NCBI GenBank assembly: GCA_019915015.1
Contig: JAHBBC010000031.1
Location: 124,001 to 188,000, forward strand
Reading direction: 5' to 3'
Origin: Auriscalpium vulgare
Taxonomy: Eukaryota; Basidiomycota; Agaricomycetes; Russulales; Auriscalpiaceae
Length of the DNA stretch: 64,000 nucleotides
The first letter of the stretch is position 1. Every line of letters starts with the position of its first letter. Under the pieces are notes generated by a model, which was not told the origin of the DNA, searched no databases, and saw only the letters and a program-made list of their open reading frames with translations. The position numbers and the translations under genes are program-made. This document shows positions 11,238-22,780 of this stretch, one piece after another.

Positions 11238-12516
11238 CTATCCCACAGGTATCGCATTGACCCCCGTCCCGAGTGCCTTCGTCTTCTTGTTGCCGCGCTT
11301 CTTAGTTTTCTTCCCGCCGCGGTGTGTCTCGCCGTCGTCCACGTCGCCGACGGTCCATGTGCGCTTCGTCGGCGGGGCCTCACCCTCGCCTGATGTCGTC
11401 GAGAAACGCTGCGGTCGCTCAATGAGCGGCACAGCGTCGTCCGCACCCCCTGCACCTGCCTCTTTCTGCAGGCGTTTGGTCTGCGAGTGCCCAGTCAGCA
11501 CCAGAGAAACGGATGGCCAATAGGGAATTCGCACACGCTGAGCCGCGAGCCCCTTGTTGCGTTCCTTGACCTTCGCGAGGCGCGCCTCGCCCTTCCCGCC
11601 GCCGCCCGCCGTCAGCTCGACGTTGATGCGCCGCCCGTCAAGGTCGGACTGGTGCAGCTTGAGCGCCTGCTGCAGCGCGGGGCGTGAGCTGAACTCAAGG
11701 AATGCGCAGCCCTTCGACTTGGTCTTGGGTGCACCCGGTTTCAGCGCCTTGGGCGTGAGCAGGCGGATGGAGGGCGGCGGGTCTGCGAGGTGTGAGCGCA
11801 AGAGCTGTGGTACGGGCATGTGGAGCGTACCGCAGTCCGCGAAGTGCGCCAGGATGTCAGCCTTCGAGGTTGTATATTTTAGATTGCCTTTGTAAGAGAT
11901 CCGATGTGAGGCAAGGGGAGTAGGAAAGGTCGAAACACGCACCGACGAAGAGGATGAGGCGCTGCTTGCCCTTCTCCTTGCCCTTCACCTCCGCGCTGTC
12001 CTCCGCGCCGGCTGCGTCTGCCGCACCTGGAACGGCCAGCTGGTCTGGCTCGCGCTCGCGGTCTTCGGCACGGGGCGCACGTCCAGTCGCGTCCGAGGCG
12101 GTGCGCGCGCGCTTGCGGCGCCCCGCCCCGTCCTGCTCGCCTTTCCTGTCGTCTTGGGCTTCCCCGCGCCCAGACCCATCCGCGCGAGCAGACTGTTCCC
12201 CCCGCTTGCGCTTGCGCCCCGCCGCGTCCGGGTCCGCGTGGTCCTCCCCGTCCCCCGCCACCAGCCCGCCACGCGCTCGCCGACGCCCGGCCGCCTCGTG
12301 CTTCTCCGCCCCGGCGTGACCTTGCGCACCTTGTTCTTCATCGAGCGCATCATCAGCCACATCCTGATCTTCGGCGACAGGAACGGCATTATCAGCATCC
12401 TCAGCATCGTCTCCTCTCGACTTGTTGGGCTTGGGATGAGTTTTGCGGTCGCGGAAGGCGCTGGCTTTTTTCTGCTTTTTTGTGAGCCGGGCGGAGTCGC
12501 CGGCGGGTGTGGACAT
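11238..12516 (-). CDS. NOP6: Nop6-like nucleolar RRM protein
   Basis: The product is a small-subunit ribosome-biogenesis factor. The N-terminal half is charged and low in complexity (MSTPAGDSARLTKKQKKASAFRDRK, then many Asp/Glu/Lys/Arg/Ala). A single RRM follows: RLILFVG joined across an intron near 11890-11950 to NLKYTTSKADILAHFADCG (RNP2 side), then TKSKGCAFLEFSSRPALQQALKLHQSDLDGRRINVELTAGGG (RNP1 side). The basic tail is HRGGKKTKKRGNKKTKALGTGVNAIPVG. The arrangement of acidic/basic N-terminus, one RRM and Gly/Lys tail matches yeast Nop6. The ATG at 12516 lies 306 nt from the divergent dehydrogenase gene. Confidence 0.87.
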
Positions 12517-12822
12517 GTAGGTGGGAGGCAGGCGGTGCGGGTGGCTTCCTGTGAGCTTGTGAAGAGATGAGCCAGTGCGCGCGACGACTCGGAGGGGCCG
12601 GGCAGTTGCCGGCGGGTTCCCTCGCTTGTCAGAGTCCGAACTCAGGCTCACGGTGAGCAATATTAGTATGCTCCTCGACCACGTCTGCCTCAGCATCCCC
12701 AACACTCATTCTCGCTCCGAACCAGCCAGGCGACCCCGCTAGCATAGTCTTCAGCATAGAGCCCAGTTTTGTTTTGGCACTCACGCTCTGCAGAGAGACT
12801 TTCACCCTCCGAGTCCCGAAGC
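12517..12822. other. Divergent promoter region
   Basis: The 306-nt spacer between the NOP6 (-) and short-chain dehydrogenase (+) start codons must carry both promoters and 5' leaders. No distinct motif was identified. Confidence 0.4.
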
Positions 12823-13805
12823 ATGGCAGACAAGGTTGTTCTCGTCACTGGCTGCTCAGAGGGCGGGATTGGCTATCATCTGTGCGTATCGTTTTTCCCG
12901 TTATCACTTCTTCCGTCCTTCGAACACCGCACAGCGCGCAGACATTCGCCGCAAATGGCTGCAAGGTGTACGCCACCGCCCGGAATGTGGAGAAGATGTC
13001 GGGCTTGAAGGTGTCCGATATCGAGCTCCTGGCCCTCGACGTCAAGAGCGATGCCTCCGTCAAGGAAGTGATTGACACAATCATCGAGAAGGAGGGCAGG
13101 ATTGACATCGTCGTGAATAATGCTGGTATCGCAGCGCATGGTGTGTTTGTCTGCGGCATCACTTGCCACCTCGTTGACGCGGTTTCAGGCCCAACGCTGG
13201 AGGTCTCGATGGAATTAGTGTCTGATGCATTCGACACGAATGTCTTCTCAGTCATCCGCATCTGCCGCACGGTGCTGCCTCACATGGCCGCCCGCAAGCG
13301 CGGTCTCTTCATCAACATCGGGTCCATTGCTGGTTCCTAGTCCGTGCTTTGCCTGTCCTTCGCGATGGCTATGGGCTGATTATCCTATGACAGTTCTACG
13401 CCATGGGCAGGTATCTACGCCGCGTCTAAGGCGGCCGTGCACTCCCTTACAGAGAACATGGCTATGGAGTGCCGGCCCTTCAACATCGACGTGATGCTCG
13501 TTGCACCGGGCGGCATCAAGTCCAACTTCTCAGCAAACTTCCTGACGAAATTCTCCCTTGCACCGGATTCCGTGTACGGCAATTACCTCGACAGCATCTT
13601 GAAGCGCATTCATGCCAGCCAGAACTCGGGTGCGCTGTCCACAGACGTATTTGCTCAGCAGGTTGTGGGGAAGGCACTAGCGAGCCGGCCGCCTGCGTAT
13701 ATGACGCTGGGAAATAACTCTACTCTTTTCAAAGTTTTCGGGTGGCTGCCAAGGTCGTGGGTTTTCAATTTTCTTTGGAGAATGTTGGGCAAGCCGAACG
13801 CATGA
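12823..13805 (+). CDS. Short-chain dehydrogenase/reductase, Ayr1-like
   Basis: An NAD(P)H-dependent oxidoreductase of the classical SDR family. It has a glycine-rich cofactor motif TGCSEGGIG (residues about 8-16), LALDVKSDASV, the NNAGIA motif and the active-site Tyr-x3-Lys in IYAASKAAV, preceded by the Ser-containing INIGSIAGS. Three introns are needed, near 12882-12940, 13141-13190 and 13340-13400. The sequence VAPGGIKSNFSANF and a hydrophobic C-terminal end (VFGWLPRSWVFNFLWRMLGKPNA) fit 1-acyl-dihydroxyacetone-phosphate reductase (Ayr1) relatives, which act at the endoplasmic reticulum or lipid droplets. The exact substrate cannot be read from sequence. Confidence 0.88.
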
Positions 13806-14107
13806 GCACCCGCTACTAAGTATAAAGTAGGGCTCTGATGTGTACGATTGGCTTCATTTCTTGAATACACAGTCGATCCACATTTCGGGTCTCTTTCGGA
13901 GTCTTGCGTGATGGCGACTCAGACTCCCACTTTCCTTGTGTTGCAACATCCGCGTTCACACGAGCATATAGCGATCATCCAACGTATCATACATTTTGCT
14001 GGGGTCTAGACATTCCATCACTGGCATGAAGGCTTCGGCAAGTCCTTCATTACGTCAGCTTGGTCAAGGTTCTCTTCAAGTCATCCTATCCGAGTCCTTG
14101 GTGCACG
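13806..14107. other. Intergenic, no gene seen
   Basis: The 302-nt spacer between the dehydrogenase and sedlin genes, both on the plus strand, has no open frame of note. Confidence 0.5.
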
Positions 14108-14754
14108 ATGCCTGCGCAACTGGGGCTCGCCGCCGTCGCCTTCGTCTCCCCGCAGAACTACCCAATCCTCATCCGCGCCCTTTCCTCTCCATCCGATGAT
14201 CTCCTCAAGTACCACTACCTCGCGCACACCAGCCTCGACGTGATCGACGAGCGCAGTCAGTATCCGTGCCCCTCTATCCCATCCCACCCGTCTTCGTCGA
14301 TTGTCCCTGCTCAGACGAGTGACTGACGGCTGTCTTGGGCGTGACAGTCGCCGCGGCGCCGAAGAACGCAGAGAGCTATCTGGGGTTTCTGTACGCGATG
14401 GAGGAGGTCGCCGTGTACGGCTACGTGACCCCGCTCAAAGTCAAGATCGTCGTCGCCTTCGCCCTCACCGACGCCGTCATCCGCGACGCAGACGTGATCG
14501 CTGTGCGTTTCCTAGTCCCCCTCGGTCACTCTCCTTCACATTTACCCCGATCGCCCGCGCAGGTATTCAAAGCGTTCCACCTCGCATACTACCGCTCCGT
14601 AGCGAACCCGTTCCTCAAGCTTCACGTCCCGCTGGACACGCCCAGCGAGCACGGTACGCTCCTCCTCGCGGGCAGTGCGCAGTGGCGTGGCTTCCGCCGA
14701 CGCGTCGACGAGGTCGCGCGCGCGGCAGGCGCGCTCCCCGTAGTCAATACATGA
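14108..14754 (+). CDS. TRAPP complex sedlin-family subunit, TRAPPC2L/Tca17-like
   Basis: This is a small longin-fold subunit of the TRAPP vesicle-tethering complex, acting in ER-Golgi and intra-Golgi transport. It starts MPAQLGLAAVAFVSPQNYPILIRALSS, followed by LLKYHYLAHTSLDVIDER. After an intron come YLGFLYAMEEVAVYGYVTPLKVKIVVAF and, after a second intron, VFKAFHLAYYRSVANPF. The pattern of a short beta-hairpin, the LDVIDER helix, LG-LY-EE-VYGY and KIVVA is that of sedlin-family proteins. The length, about 170-180 residues after splicing, fits TRAPPC2L. The C-terminal 40 residues are Arg/Ala-rich and less conserved. Confidence 0.85.
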
Positions 14755-15430
14755 CGTTTGGCCCCATACACACGATGCGATGTGCGAAATTTGAGGGTGA
14801 GAAACTGGTGTGAGCGGGAGCGGGTTCGGTCGCCCAGCGCAGACGCACGGTCTACCGGCTGCGTTGGCTGGCGGCGCTGCGCGCACAAGTGCGCGCAGGA
14901 ACCCAGAGCATACGCAGATGCTCTTCAGTTGACTCAGTCTTATTGCAGATTACCATAGCTGAGACAGATACGGGGCACACATATCGAAACCACTAGTGCA
15001 ACGATGGGCTAGCTGTGACTTTATTCAGAGATGGACACACATATATGTCAGGTTCGGATGGAGCATAATGTGCGCAGAGCTTGTGCATTGCAAAGTTTGC
15101 AGCTCTTACAGGTACCCGCACTGCTGGAAGGCAGTAGGCGAGAACCGAAAAACAGGACATCATGTCGCAGTGTTTCGATGATCCAAACATTCCATGCCTC
15201 TGCAACCAAATATGCTGGCCAAAATAGTTAGGGCACGCGACCGCAGCTCCTACTTACTTGGAGAAGTTTCCTGCCTTAGCCTTGAAAACCCCCGATTTAA
15301 ATGTACGATGCAAATGCTACAGAAGCCGGAAGCCCAAGACCTATGCCGATGTGTGATGCGTATGATACATATGCGTGGATTAATACTATAGCGAAGATAT
15401 GCAGCAAGCTCAGATCGTGCCCTCCAAACG
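14755..15430. other. Convergent intergenic region, no gene seen
   Basis: The 676-nt stretch is AT-richer than its flanks, between the 3' ends of the sedlin gene (+) and the Ser/Pro-rich gene (-). It has only short chance frames. Confidence 0.5.
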
Positions 15431-17222
15431 CTACCCGAGCGTAAGCCCTCCGACGGCATCCCCCGCACCATCGATCTCCTTGTCCTCGGGATCGCTACCG
15501 CGGCGCCCGTTCAAACGCATGGGCAGGGGGCGCGCAATGGGGCTTGCGAGGCTCATCGACGCGCGCATCGTGGGGCTCGACGCGACGCTCCCGCTCCCGC
15601 TGCCACCCATGCCCACGCCCGCAAGGCTCTGGCGCGATAGCGCCAGCGCCGCACCGCCGTTGTGCCCGACCGTCGGCGACGACGCGACGCTGCCCGCATT
15701 GGAGCCACACCCCGTGCCAGGCAGCGGGATCGGCATGGGCCCGGGTGTGCGACCCGCGGTCGTGCGCGGGATGTAGATTGGAGACAGTGAAGAGTGGGTT
15801 TCGCGCAGGTACGACACGGAGGGCGACACGGCTCGCCGCTTCGAGGCAGACTGGTACGGCTCGAAGCGTTCGTCGTCTGCATGGCGCGGTCAGTGCATGT
15901 GCGCGAGCAGAGATGGGGCGCGTACATTTGCGTTTGTTCGTACGCACTGCGGAGGCCGTGGGCGGGGGCGTGTATCGCCATTGATGAATGCTCGCCGCAG
16001 CAGCCGACGACAGGGACGGCGAGCCGTAACCAGATAGCGGCTAGACACACGGAGCATCAGCACAGGTCGCATACGCAGGGTATGTGGCGCACTATGTCGA
16101 CGTCCATCGCCATCATACCGCCGGGGCTGTCCAGAGACGGATCGTCGCCATTCACGCTCCCGGCGGGCGTCGCGCGGCTCCTGCCGATCGGGATCGAGTC
16201 GCTCGCGGCCGCCGGGGGCGTAAAGGAGAATGTCGTGAAGTCCTCATCGTCCGCGTCGTCATCGCTGGGCGAATCCTCGCGCTGGACATCGTCACCCGCC
16301 TCCTCCGGGTAGCGCCCGCGGTCGGACGGGGCGCGCGGTGTGCGCGGCTGCATGGGGAGCTCGGAGAACGACGCGACGAGGCGCTGGAATTGCGCCTCGG
16401 ACTTGACCTCATTCTCGTCGGGCCGCGATTCGGAGAGCAAGTTGAGGATTCGCGGAAACTTGGGCTGTGAGTGAGAAAGGCGATTAGCGCTGCGATAGAC
16501 GTGCCAGGACCAGAAGGCAGAAACATCGTGGCTTTCGAAAGACGTTGCCTTCAGTTCCATTCTGACACTGTGTGAGCACTCCCACGAACGAGAAGATCAC
16601 AAAGTCTATATGGCTAGGGTGTCCAGAGGTAGGTCTCTGTACGCCTGGGACATAACGAGTCCATAGACTTTAGATGCCATGATCTCTGCAGTGACGCAGA
16701 GGTCACAGAGAAGCGATAAACTATGAAGCGCTCGGGTCCAGAACGTGAGGTCATACGTACGGGGAATGAGAGACGGCGAAGATGCGGCGTGTAGGCGTCG
16801 GCGGTGACATCCCCTGAGGACGACGCTGAGGAGGGCTTGCGCGGAGGCGTGCGGGGTCGGCTGGTCTTCATGTTGCTGTCGCTGTCTGCGCCTACGTCCT
16901 TGTCGCCCTGCAGCGGCGGGGTCACGTTGTCGGAGCTGCTGGATGGAGAACTGTCTGCCCACATGCGTTCGCGGTCGCTCTCTGAGGCGGAGGAGGGGCG
17001 GAGGGGGGAGCGGGGGAAGGACATGGTGAGGGGGCTGGCGAGGCGGGATTCGGAGAGGGCCTTTGGTGCGAGGAGGCTGGGGCGACGGAAGCGGAAAAGC
17101 AGGGGATTGAAGTCGTCTGCTAGCGGGAGGGCAGGGGAGGGGGTATTGGGGGAGCTGGACGGGAGGGCAAAGTCGAGGGAGGATGCGGGGAGAGTTGGAC
17201 GGGGAGACTGTGTTTCTGGCAT
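15431..17222 (-). CDS. Unknown Ser/Pro-rich basidiomycete protein
   Basis: I do not recognise this gene. It starts MPETQSPRPTLPASSLDFALP (ATG at 17222). The first exon is mostly Ser, Pro and Arg with many S-P pairs, as in proteins phosphorylated by proline-directed kinases. A later exon, reached by an acceptor near 16467, encodes the only ordered-looking part: PKFPRILNLLSESRPDENEVKSEAQFQRLVASFSELP. Another low-complexity region follows (SDDDADDEDFTTFSF), and the protein ends KEIDGAGDAVGGLTLG. The gap between LRRLSFP and PKFPRI is about 290 nt, long for an intron here, and could hide a small exon. Most of the protein is predicted to be disordered; a regulatory role is a guess. Confidence 0.65.
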
Positions 17223-17543
17223 CGTCTGTTGGGGGGCGACATGAGCAGACGGATGTGCATGAGCTCCTCAAGTACTCAACTCAACCGCCCGGCATCCGGC
17301 GGCACACCCGTGGCCTCCCCACGGTCACTCAGTGCAGCCTGCCACCGATCATTACCGTGCCGCCATTCCCTCTTTCACGGATGATTGATCGCCCTGGTTC
17401 CGGAATGTAAAGTGCACAGAGATATCCATGCGGTTACTGATTTGATATACGTGGTTTGCCCATGGCTGACCTAGTCGTTTGGGCCATGTCCATGTAAAGA
17501 CATTATTTATTCAAGTAATGAGGAGTTGTATATTAGCACCCAA
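17223..17543. other. Intergenic, no gene seen
   Basis: The stretch holds the promoter of the Ser/Pro-rich gene and the 3' flank of the mS23 gene. No supported coding sequence. Confidence 0.5.
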
Positions 17544-18466
17544 TCACGCTCTCCGACCCCTCGCCTGCCCCTGCCGCACGTCCATATAATCTTTCGAGCT
17601 CGCCACCTCATGCCGGTTATTCTGCTTCACCTCCAGCACGGGCTCCGTCAACGCGCTGTAGTCCGGGCGCGCACCATCGCGCCACATGCGCACATACGCC
17701 TCGCCGCGCGTCCACTCGTCGCTCGCCTGCCCGCGGCCAACGACCGCGCGCCAGCGCTTGCGCGCGACGAGCTCACCCTCGCTGATCGAGTCCTCCTTGG
17801 CCGCGCGCGCAGCGATGACAGCCTCCTCCGCGTCGTACCCCGCTTGCACCGCGCCGGGCGCGAAGTTCGCGCCGTACGCGGCGGCTTCCTGCGCGGCAAA
17901 GCGCGTGGCGACGTGGTGCTCGGAGCGCAGCGAGCGAAATTGCGCGATGGCGGTCTCGTACGCTTCCGTGAGGGGAAGTTGGTGGTTTTCATGCAGGCTC
18001 ACAGCGAAGCGCACGGCACTGCAGGACGCGGTCAGCAAAATGAATCGACGTGTGACAGTGTGAGGGAGTATGCGCACTCTTCTGGCAGTGGGTTCCGCCC
18101 GCGTTGTCTCAGCCGTGTCCATGCTTTTCCCTGCACGCGGTGCTCCTCCTCCACAGCGCCGCCCTCCGTCAGCGACCGCGGCCGGAACGACTCAAACGGG
18201 TGATCCCTGAAAAACTGCCGCCGCACGATGTCTTCGACGTACGCAACCGGAAGTGGGCGCGGACCAGGCGTCCGTTTTGGCGGCAGTACGTGCGGCTTCT
18301 TCGCAGGCGTGTCGTACGACGTCCGCGGCGGCGGCGCGCGGGCGGGCAGAGGGAGCGGCGGGTGGTCGAGCACGGCTTGGTGCCAAGCGGGCCGCTGCTT
18401 GAGGTAGTCCGCGCGCATGAGGCGCGAAGCCTGCTGATGCACCTTTGAGGCTATTCGTCGCACCAT
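17544..18466 (-). CDS. RSM25: Mitochondrial small ribosomal subunit protein mS23 (Rsm25)
   Basis: The product is a mitoribosomal small-subunit protein. It begins MVRRIASKVHQQASRLMRADYLKQRPAWHQAVLDHPPLPLPARAPPPR (ATG at 18466), the characteristic Rsm25 opening with a basic, import-competent N-terminus. It continues PLPVAYVEDIVRRQFFRDHPFESFRP. One intron near 18017-18075 joins NPLPEE to AVRFAVSLHENHQLPLTEAYETAIAQFRSLRSEHHVATRFAAQEAAAYG, followed by a charged C-terminal helix region ending QARGRRA. About 270 residues, which fits fungal Rsm25. Confidence 0.85.
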
Positions 18467-18656
18467 TGCGCGTTGCTGGTCGGTGGAAAGAAGTTGAAGG
18501 AGCCAGCTGGGACAGGTCGTCGGCTTATGTAAGCGGTCTCGGGCAATTTAGTCGAGAGGATGAAGGAAAGCACATGATTACATGTGTATGTGGGAGGAAA
18601 CAACGTCTAGATAGGTTGGCTACATCCGAGCATAGCATCACTGGAGACAAGATAAT

Positions 18657-21327
18657 CTAAAGCTTGGACTTCTGTTGCGAGGAGGTCGCGGCTACCAGCT
18701 TCTTGGCTTGGTCCCTGAGTACCCGCCGCAGCAACTTTCCACTAGGGTTCTTGGGAATAGCATCCAAGAATACAACACCACCTGCAAGGCGTTTATAGTA
18801 GACCTTGTGGTCCGTGACAAACTGGAACGAGGCCAGTTAGCCTGGCCTCATTTTTTCAGCGGTTGTTTGGACGCACCTTCGCTATGTTTGCCTTGAGTAA
18901 ATCCGCTTCCTTGCTGTCGGACGCAACGCGCCGTGCAGCATGCGGCTGCAGCGAGACAAACGCGAGGGGCACCTCGCCGCTGTAGTCATCAGGAATGCCA
19001 ACGACGCAGGTATCCGCGATGTCGGGGTGGGTCAAGAGGTGGCCTTCCAGCTCAGCTGGCGCGACTTGAAACCCGCGGACTTTCATGATTTCCTATATAT
19101 GTGTCGATAATTGTGAAATGGAAGAGGATGGAAAAGCTGGTACCTTGAGCCGGTCGACAATGAAGAGGTCTCCATTCTTGTCTATGATGACTTCGTCTCC
19201 AGTACGCACCCATCTGGGAACATTTTTGCAAATAAGAACCCCACCCTCAACAATCAAGAAGTTAGAGCTTACCCATCTACGAAAGTCTCTTGTGTGCTGC
19301 GACACAAAATCAAGCCGCCATATATAAAAACATGAGATTTCTACTTACCCCTGCTCGTTGTTCGAATACCGCATAGCCATCGATGGGCCAGTGACAACCA
19401 GTTCACCCTGCTCGCCCGCAGCCGCCAGGGATCCGTCCTCTTTCACAACCCGCGCCCTCACACCTGGCACGAGTTGGCCAGCGCTGCCCGGCGTGCCAAT
19501 CTTTTGGGACAGAGGAAATAGTGCGACGGTGGTCGCCGTCTCCGTCATGCCTGTTTATCACCAGGTCAGAGATGCAGACGCGAGGGCGCCGAGAAGGAGA
19601 AGTATGTACCGTAGCCTTGGCCAATATGCGCGTTGGGGATAACCTTGACGAGCTGCGAAACGAGCTGGGCAGACAGCGGGGCGGCACCGCAGAGGACGAA
19701 GCGGACGTGGCTAAGGTCATAGTTCTTCACGGCTGGATGCTGGGACGCGGTGAGTAAATGTGGGAGGCACACAATGGTGGACGACTACCTTGCACAGCAA
19801 AAGAACCATCGGAGGAACGACCCTTCAAGGACTTTTTCAGACATTTCTGCATGGAAGCTGGTGAAAAGAGCCTCACAGCAGGTGGGTTATCCGGTATTTC
19901 ACGATGCTATCGAGGTACTTCGTGAACTCGAACTTTGGCGTGACAACGAGTGTTTGCTATATCTGCGTGAGGTGCAGAATGCGTGTCGCAGGTGACAACA
20001 CTCACTCCGGCAAACAGCAGGAAATGAATCTGTCGTTTAATCAGTATCAGGTTCGTCGCAGCTAACATACACTCACATTAACGATCAGGCCATAGATGTC
20101 TGGTTGTCATAATATAACATAAGAATACGAACATCGGTCAAGCTACGGCGGCTGACTCACGGAACATAGGCAAAACTAGATACCGCGAAAGTGAATTTTG
20201 GACAAGATACCGTAGGGTACGAAGGACGTACCTGCCGTCGCGACATCACCGGGTCTGAAGCGCATATTCTCCCATGTGGTGTAAGGCTCGTTGAATTTGT
20301 AGTGGGCAGCCTTCTGGATGATGTTGGCTATAGGAGAAAAATGGGGAATCTCGACTGCCTACAGTGACGTCAGCATGCCGCCTCTGGCGTGCCAGCGACT
20401 GGGGTGCATCACCTTGGGCTTGCCTGTTGTGCCACTCGAGAAGCTCAAGAAAGCTAGCTTCGTCTTGGCCTCCCCAGGATTCAGCCGTCGCTCCTGGAAA
20501 TTCGCCTTGTTCGCCAACCCAAACTTTATCAGCTCGTCAACATTCGGCGCAACGTTCGACGGGGCCGGGCCTGCGCTCGCATCCAGCGGGATCACGCGGC
20601 TCGGCGGTATGCCTACGAGCTTCGCTGCGCCCAGGGCCGCCGAGAGAAACGCGGGGTGCGCGATGATGGCCACTGCTTTCGCCGTCGTCAGCTGGTATGC
20701 CAGCTCGTCGGCGCCGAATGAGGGGTTAGCGGCGCTGGAGACAATTACTCATGAGTACACGCGAGATACGCGGTTTGTGATTGCTGACGTTACGATGGCC
20801 CCCAATCTATGCGTGGCCCACAAGGCAACGGGGTAGTCTGCTGATGCTTGAGAACGTCCATATGCGGGCGGGCATAGAGTCCACTCACCGACATGATTGG
20901 GGCTGAAGATACACACTGCGCCACGTCGAGGCTCGTGTCAGGGCCGCCGTCAAGAGGGTATTGATTCTACGTACCTACTTCATCTTCGCCTAGAAAACAA
21001 CGAAGGATGAGCCGTGCAAGTATGAGCCGGGTGCACAACAAGCTAGCCACTCACGGATGTCCCACTTCAAGCTGAGAGCATTTGCAAGCCCCCATACGCG
21101 AGTGCGGATCTAAGAAGTGGGAGATGAGTGCTCCGGATACTTGGCGCACGAGGCCAGCGCACCTCCTCGAATGAAACTGTGCGCCCAGTTGCATCTTCGA
21201 TCAGCCAGGGTGAATCAGGGTGCCGCAGGGGCCTGCTGGGGTGCGTCGCGTCGAGAATGAACTGGACAAGCGTCACGTCGTCCGGCACGTGTGGCAACGG
21301 GCCCGACAGCGATACGAACTCTGTCAT
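18657..21327 (-). CDS. Acyl-CoA ligase, 4-coumarate-CoA ligase-like, peroxisomal
   Basis: This ATP-dependent enzyme activates a carboxylic acid to an acyl-adenylate and then a CoA thioester. It starts [27 protein letters not shown]. The AMP-binding motif is [16 protein letters not shown], followed by [23 protein letters not shown] (rebuilt over an intron), [42 protein letters not shown], and the catalytic-Lys motif [13 protein letters not shown]. The C-terminus is KSKL, a canonical PTS1 peroxisomal signal. The gene is broken by about ten introns; all joins I checked keep the frame, so it looks intact. It is paralogous to the gene at 24122-26727. The substrate (aromatic, fatty or other acid) cannot be told. 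Confidence 0.9.
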
Positions 21328-21688
21328 GGCGAGCGGCAGCCGAGGGGGCGTAGGATGAAAGGTTGAGCTGGTCCAGGTTTATGTATTTTGAAGGGATAGG
21401 ACCGCTTAAGTAGATCTGGCCGCGAGCTTGATACATGATCCATCCGGGCGTGCCGGCAGCTAGCTCAGCTTACAGTATCGATCGAAGGAGTAAAAACATC
21501 GCACACATACACACGCCCTCCGATTGCTTGAGTCTACGGCTACAGCGTGACAAGTAAGTTCGGACCGCTGCGTACTCATATCCGAGTCGCTACTACTAGT
21601 AGTGACGGCGACACGATCAGACGTTGCACACACATATGCAACCACAAGCCTCTGATATACATCAATCGGAAGAACGGTAATCGGGTCT
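21328..21688. other. Intergenic, no gene seen
   Basis: This 361-nt spacer contains the promoter of the ligase gene and the 3' flank of the BCL7-like gene. Confidence 0.5.
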
Positions 21689-22379
21689 TCACGTCTCCGG
21701 CAGCGCAAACGGGTCCTCCGCAAGCGAGTCGTCCATCATCTCGCCGCCCAACAGCGCGTCCGTCGCCTCCATCTGCGTCAGGTCGCCCGCACTCTCGAAT
21801 GCCGTGCCGTCGGGCCCGAGCTGCGACATGTCCAGGTCGTCCAGGCCGTCCGGGTTGAGCGCGGAGCGGACGTCCAGCCCCGTGTCGATGTTGTCGGGGA
21901 CTTGGAGTGTGACCTCCTCCTGCGTCTCATCCTCTAGCGACGATGCCTGGAACGACATGGACAGCGGGTGTGGTTTGGGTGTCGGGGCCTTGGATGGCAG
22001 CTCGGACGGCGCGAGGATGGGTTCTGATATATCGCGCGAGGCGGGAGGCACGGACGCAGCTGGCTCATCCTGATCCATGTCTTCGTCGCCCTCCACAACC
22101 TCAGGCTCGTCGGGAAGCGGAACAAGGGGCTCGTCGACCCCTCCTTCGTCATCGCTAAAGTGCTACGAGGCGTGATGAATTCAGGGCGCGCGGATGGCGA
22201 TGTGCTGCGAGTTTACGCACCTGGATCTTGTCCGTTTTCACCCACTTGTAGACCTTGAGCGTCGTGCCCGGGGCCGCCTCCACCCACACTTTCTCCCAAC
22301 ATGGCACTGGCTGCATGAGCTGCCGTCGTGCAGCTTCTGTGGTCGCGGTACTGACGCCAATTCTCCGTCGTGTAGACAT
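21689..22379 (-). CDS. BCL7-like N-terminal domain protein
   Basis: The N-terminus, MSTRRRIGVSTATTEAARRQ then PCWEKVWVEAAPGTTLKVYKWVKTDKIQ, aligns with the conserved BCL7 block of animals (W-E-K-x-W-V, then T-x-L-[RK]-[IV]-Y-K-W-V). BCL7 proteins are small subunits of SWI/SNF (BAF) chromatin remodellers. One intron near 22160-22220 leads to FSDDEGGVDEPLVPLPDEPEVVEGDEDMDQDEPA and a long acidic, disordered C-terminal tail ending SLAEDPFALPET. The length of about 200 residues and the acidic tail also fit BCL7. The assignment rests on about 25 residues read by eye. The neighbours are MED7 and two acyl-CoA ligases. Confidence 0.68.
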
Positions 22380-22780
22380 TGTGAAACAGACGGATAGAGA
22401 TCGACGGTGCGGATGGGAGACTACAGTATCGACGCTCGCTTTGAAGTCGCGTTGGATTGCAAGAGGAAGGAATATGGGGTGGAGGGTCGGTCGACTCAGA
22501 GCGGCCGCGCTCAACAAGTTGAATTGTCCGGAGCACAGCCACATCCGCAAACTACAGATTTATTGAATTTCAAACTATATGTACCTCAGTGTCCTACCAG
22601 GTACTCGGCACAATGAGACAACTAAGGATGCAGTGCCGAGCTCATCCGGAAGCCTGAAAATTGAACCGATGAACGGCTTTCGTGCCCTAATCAGAGCGCC
22701 GGACCTCCTCAATCATACTTACTGTTCGAGCGCGAAATGGTGTCTCAGATTGCCGACCACAGAATCGCAAGGCGTCCAGT
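22380..22780. other. Intergenic, no gene seen
   Basis: The 401-nt spacer between the MED7 stop and the BCL7-like start on the same strand has no supported coding sequence. Confidence 0.5.
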
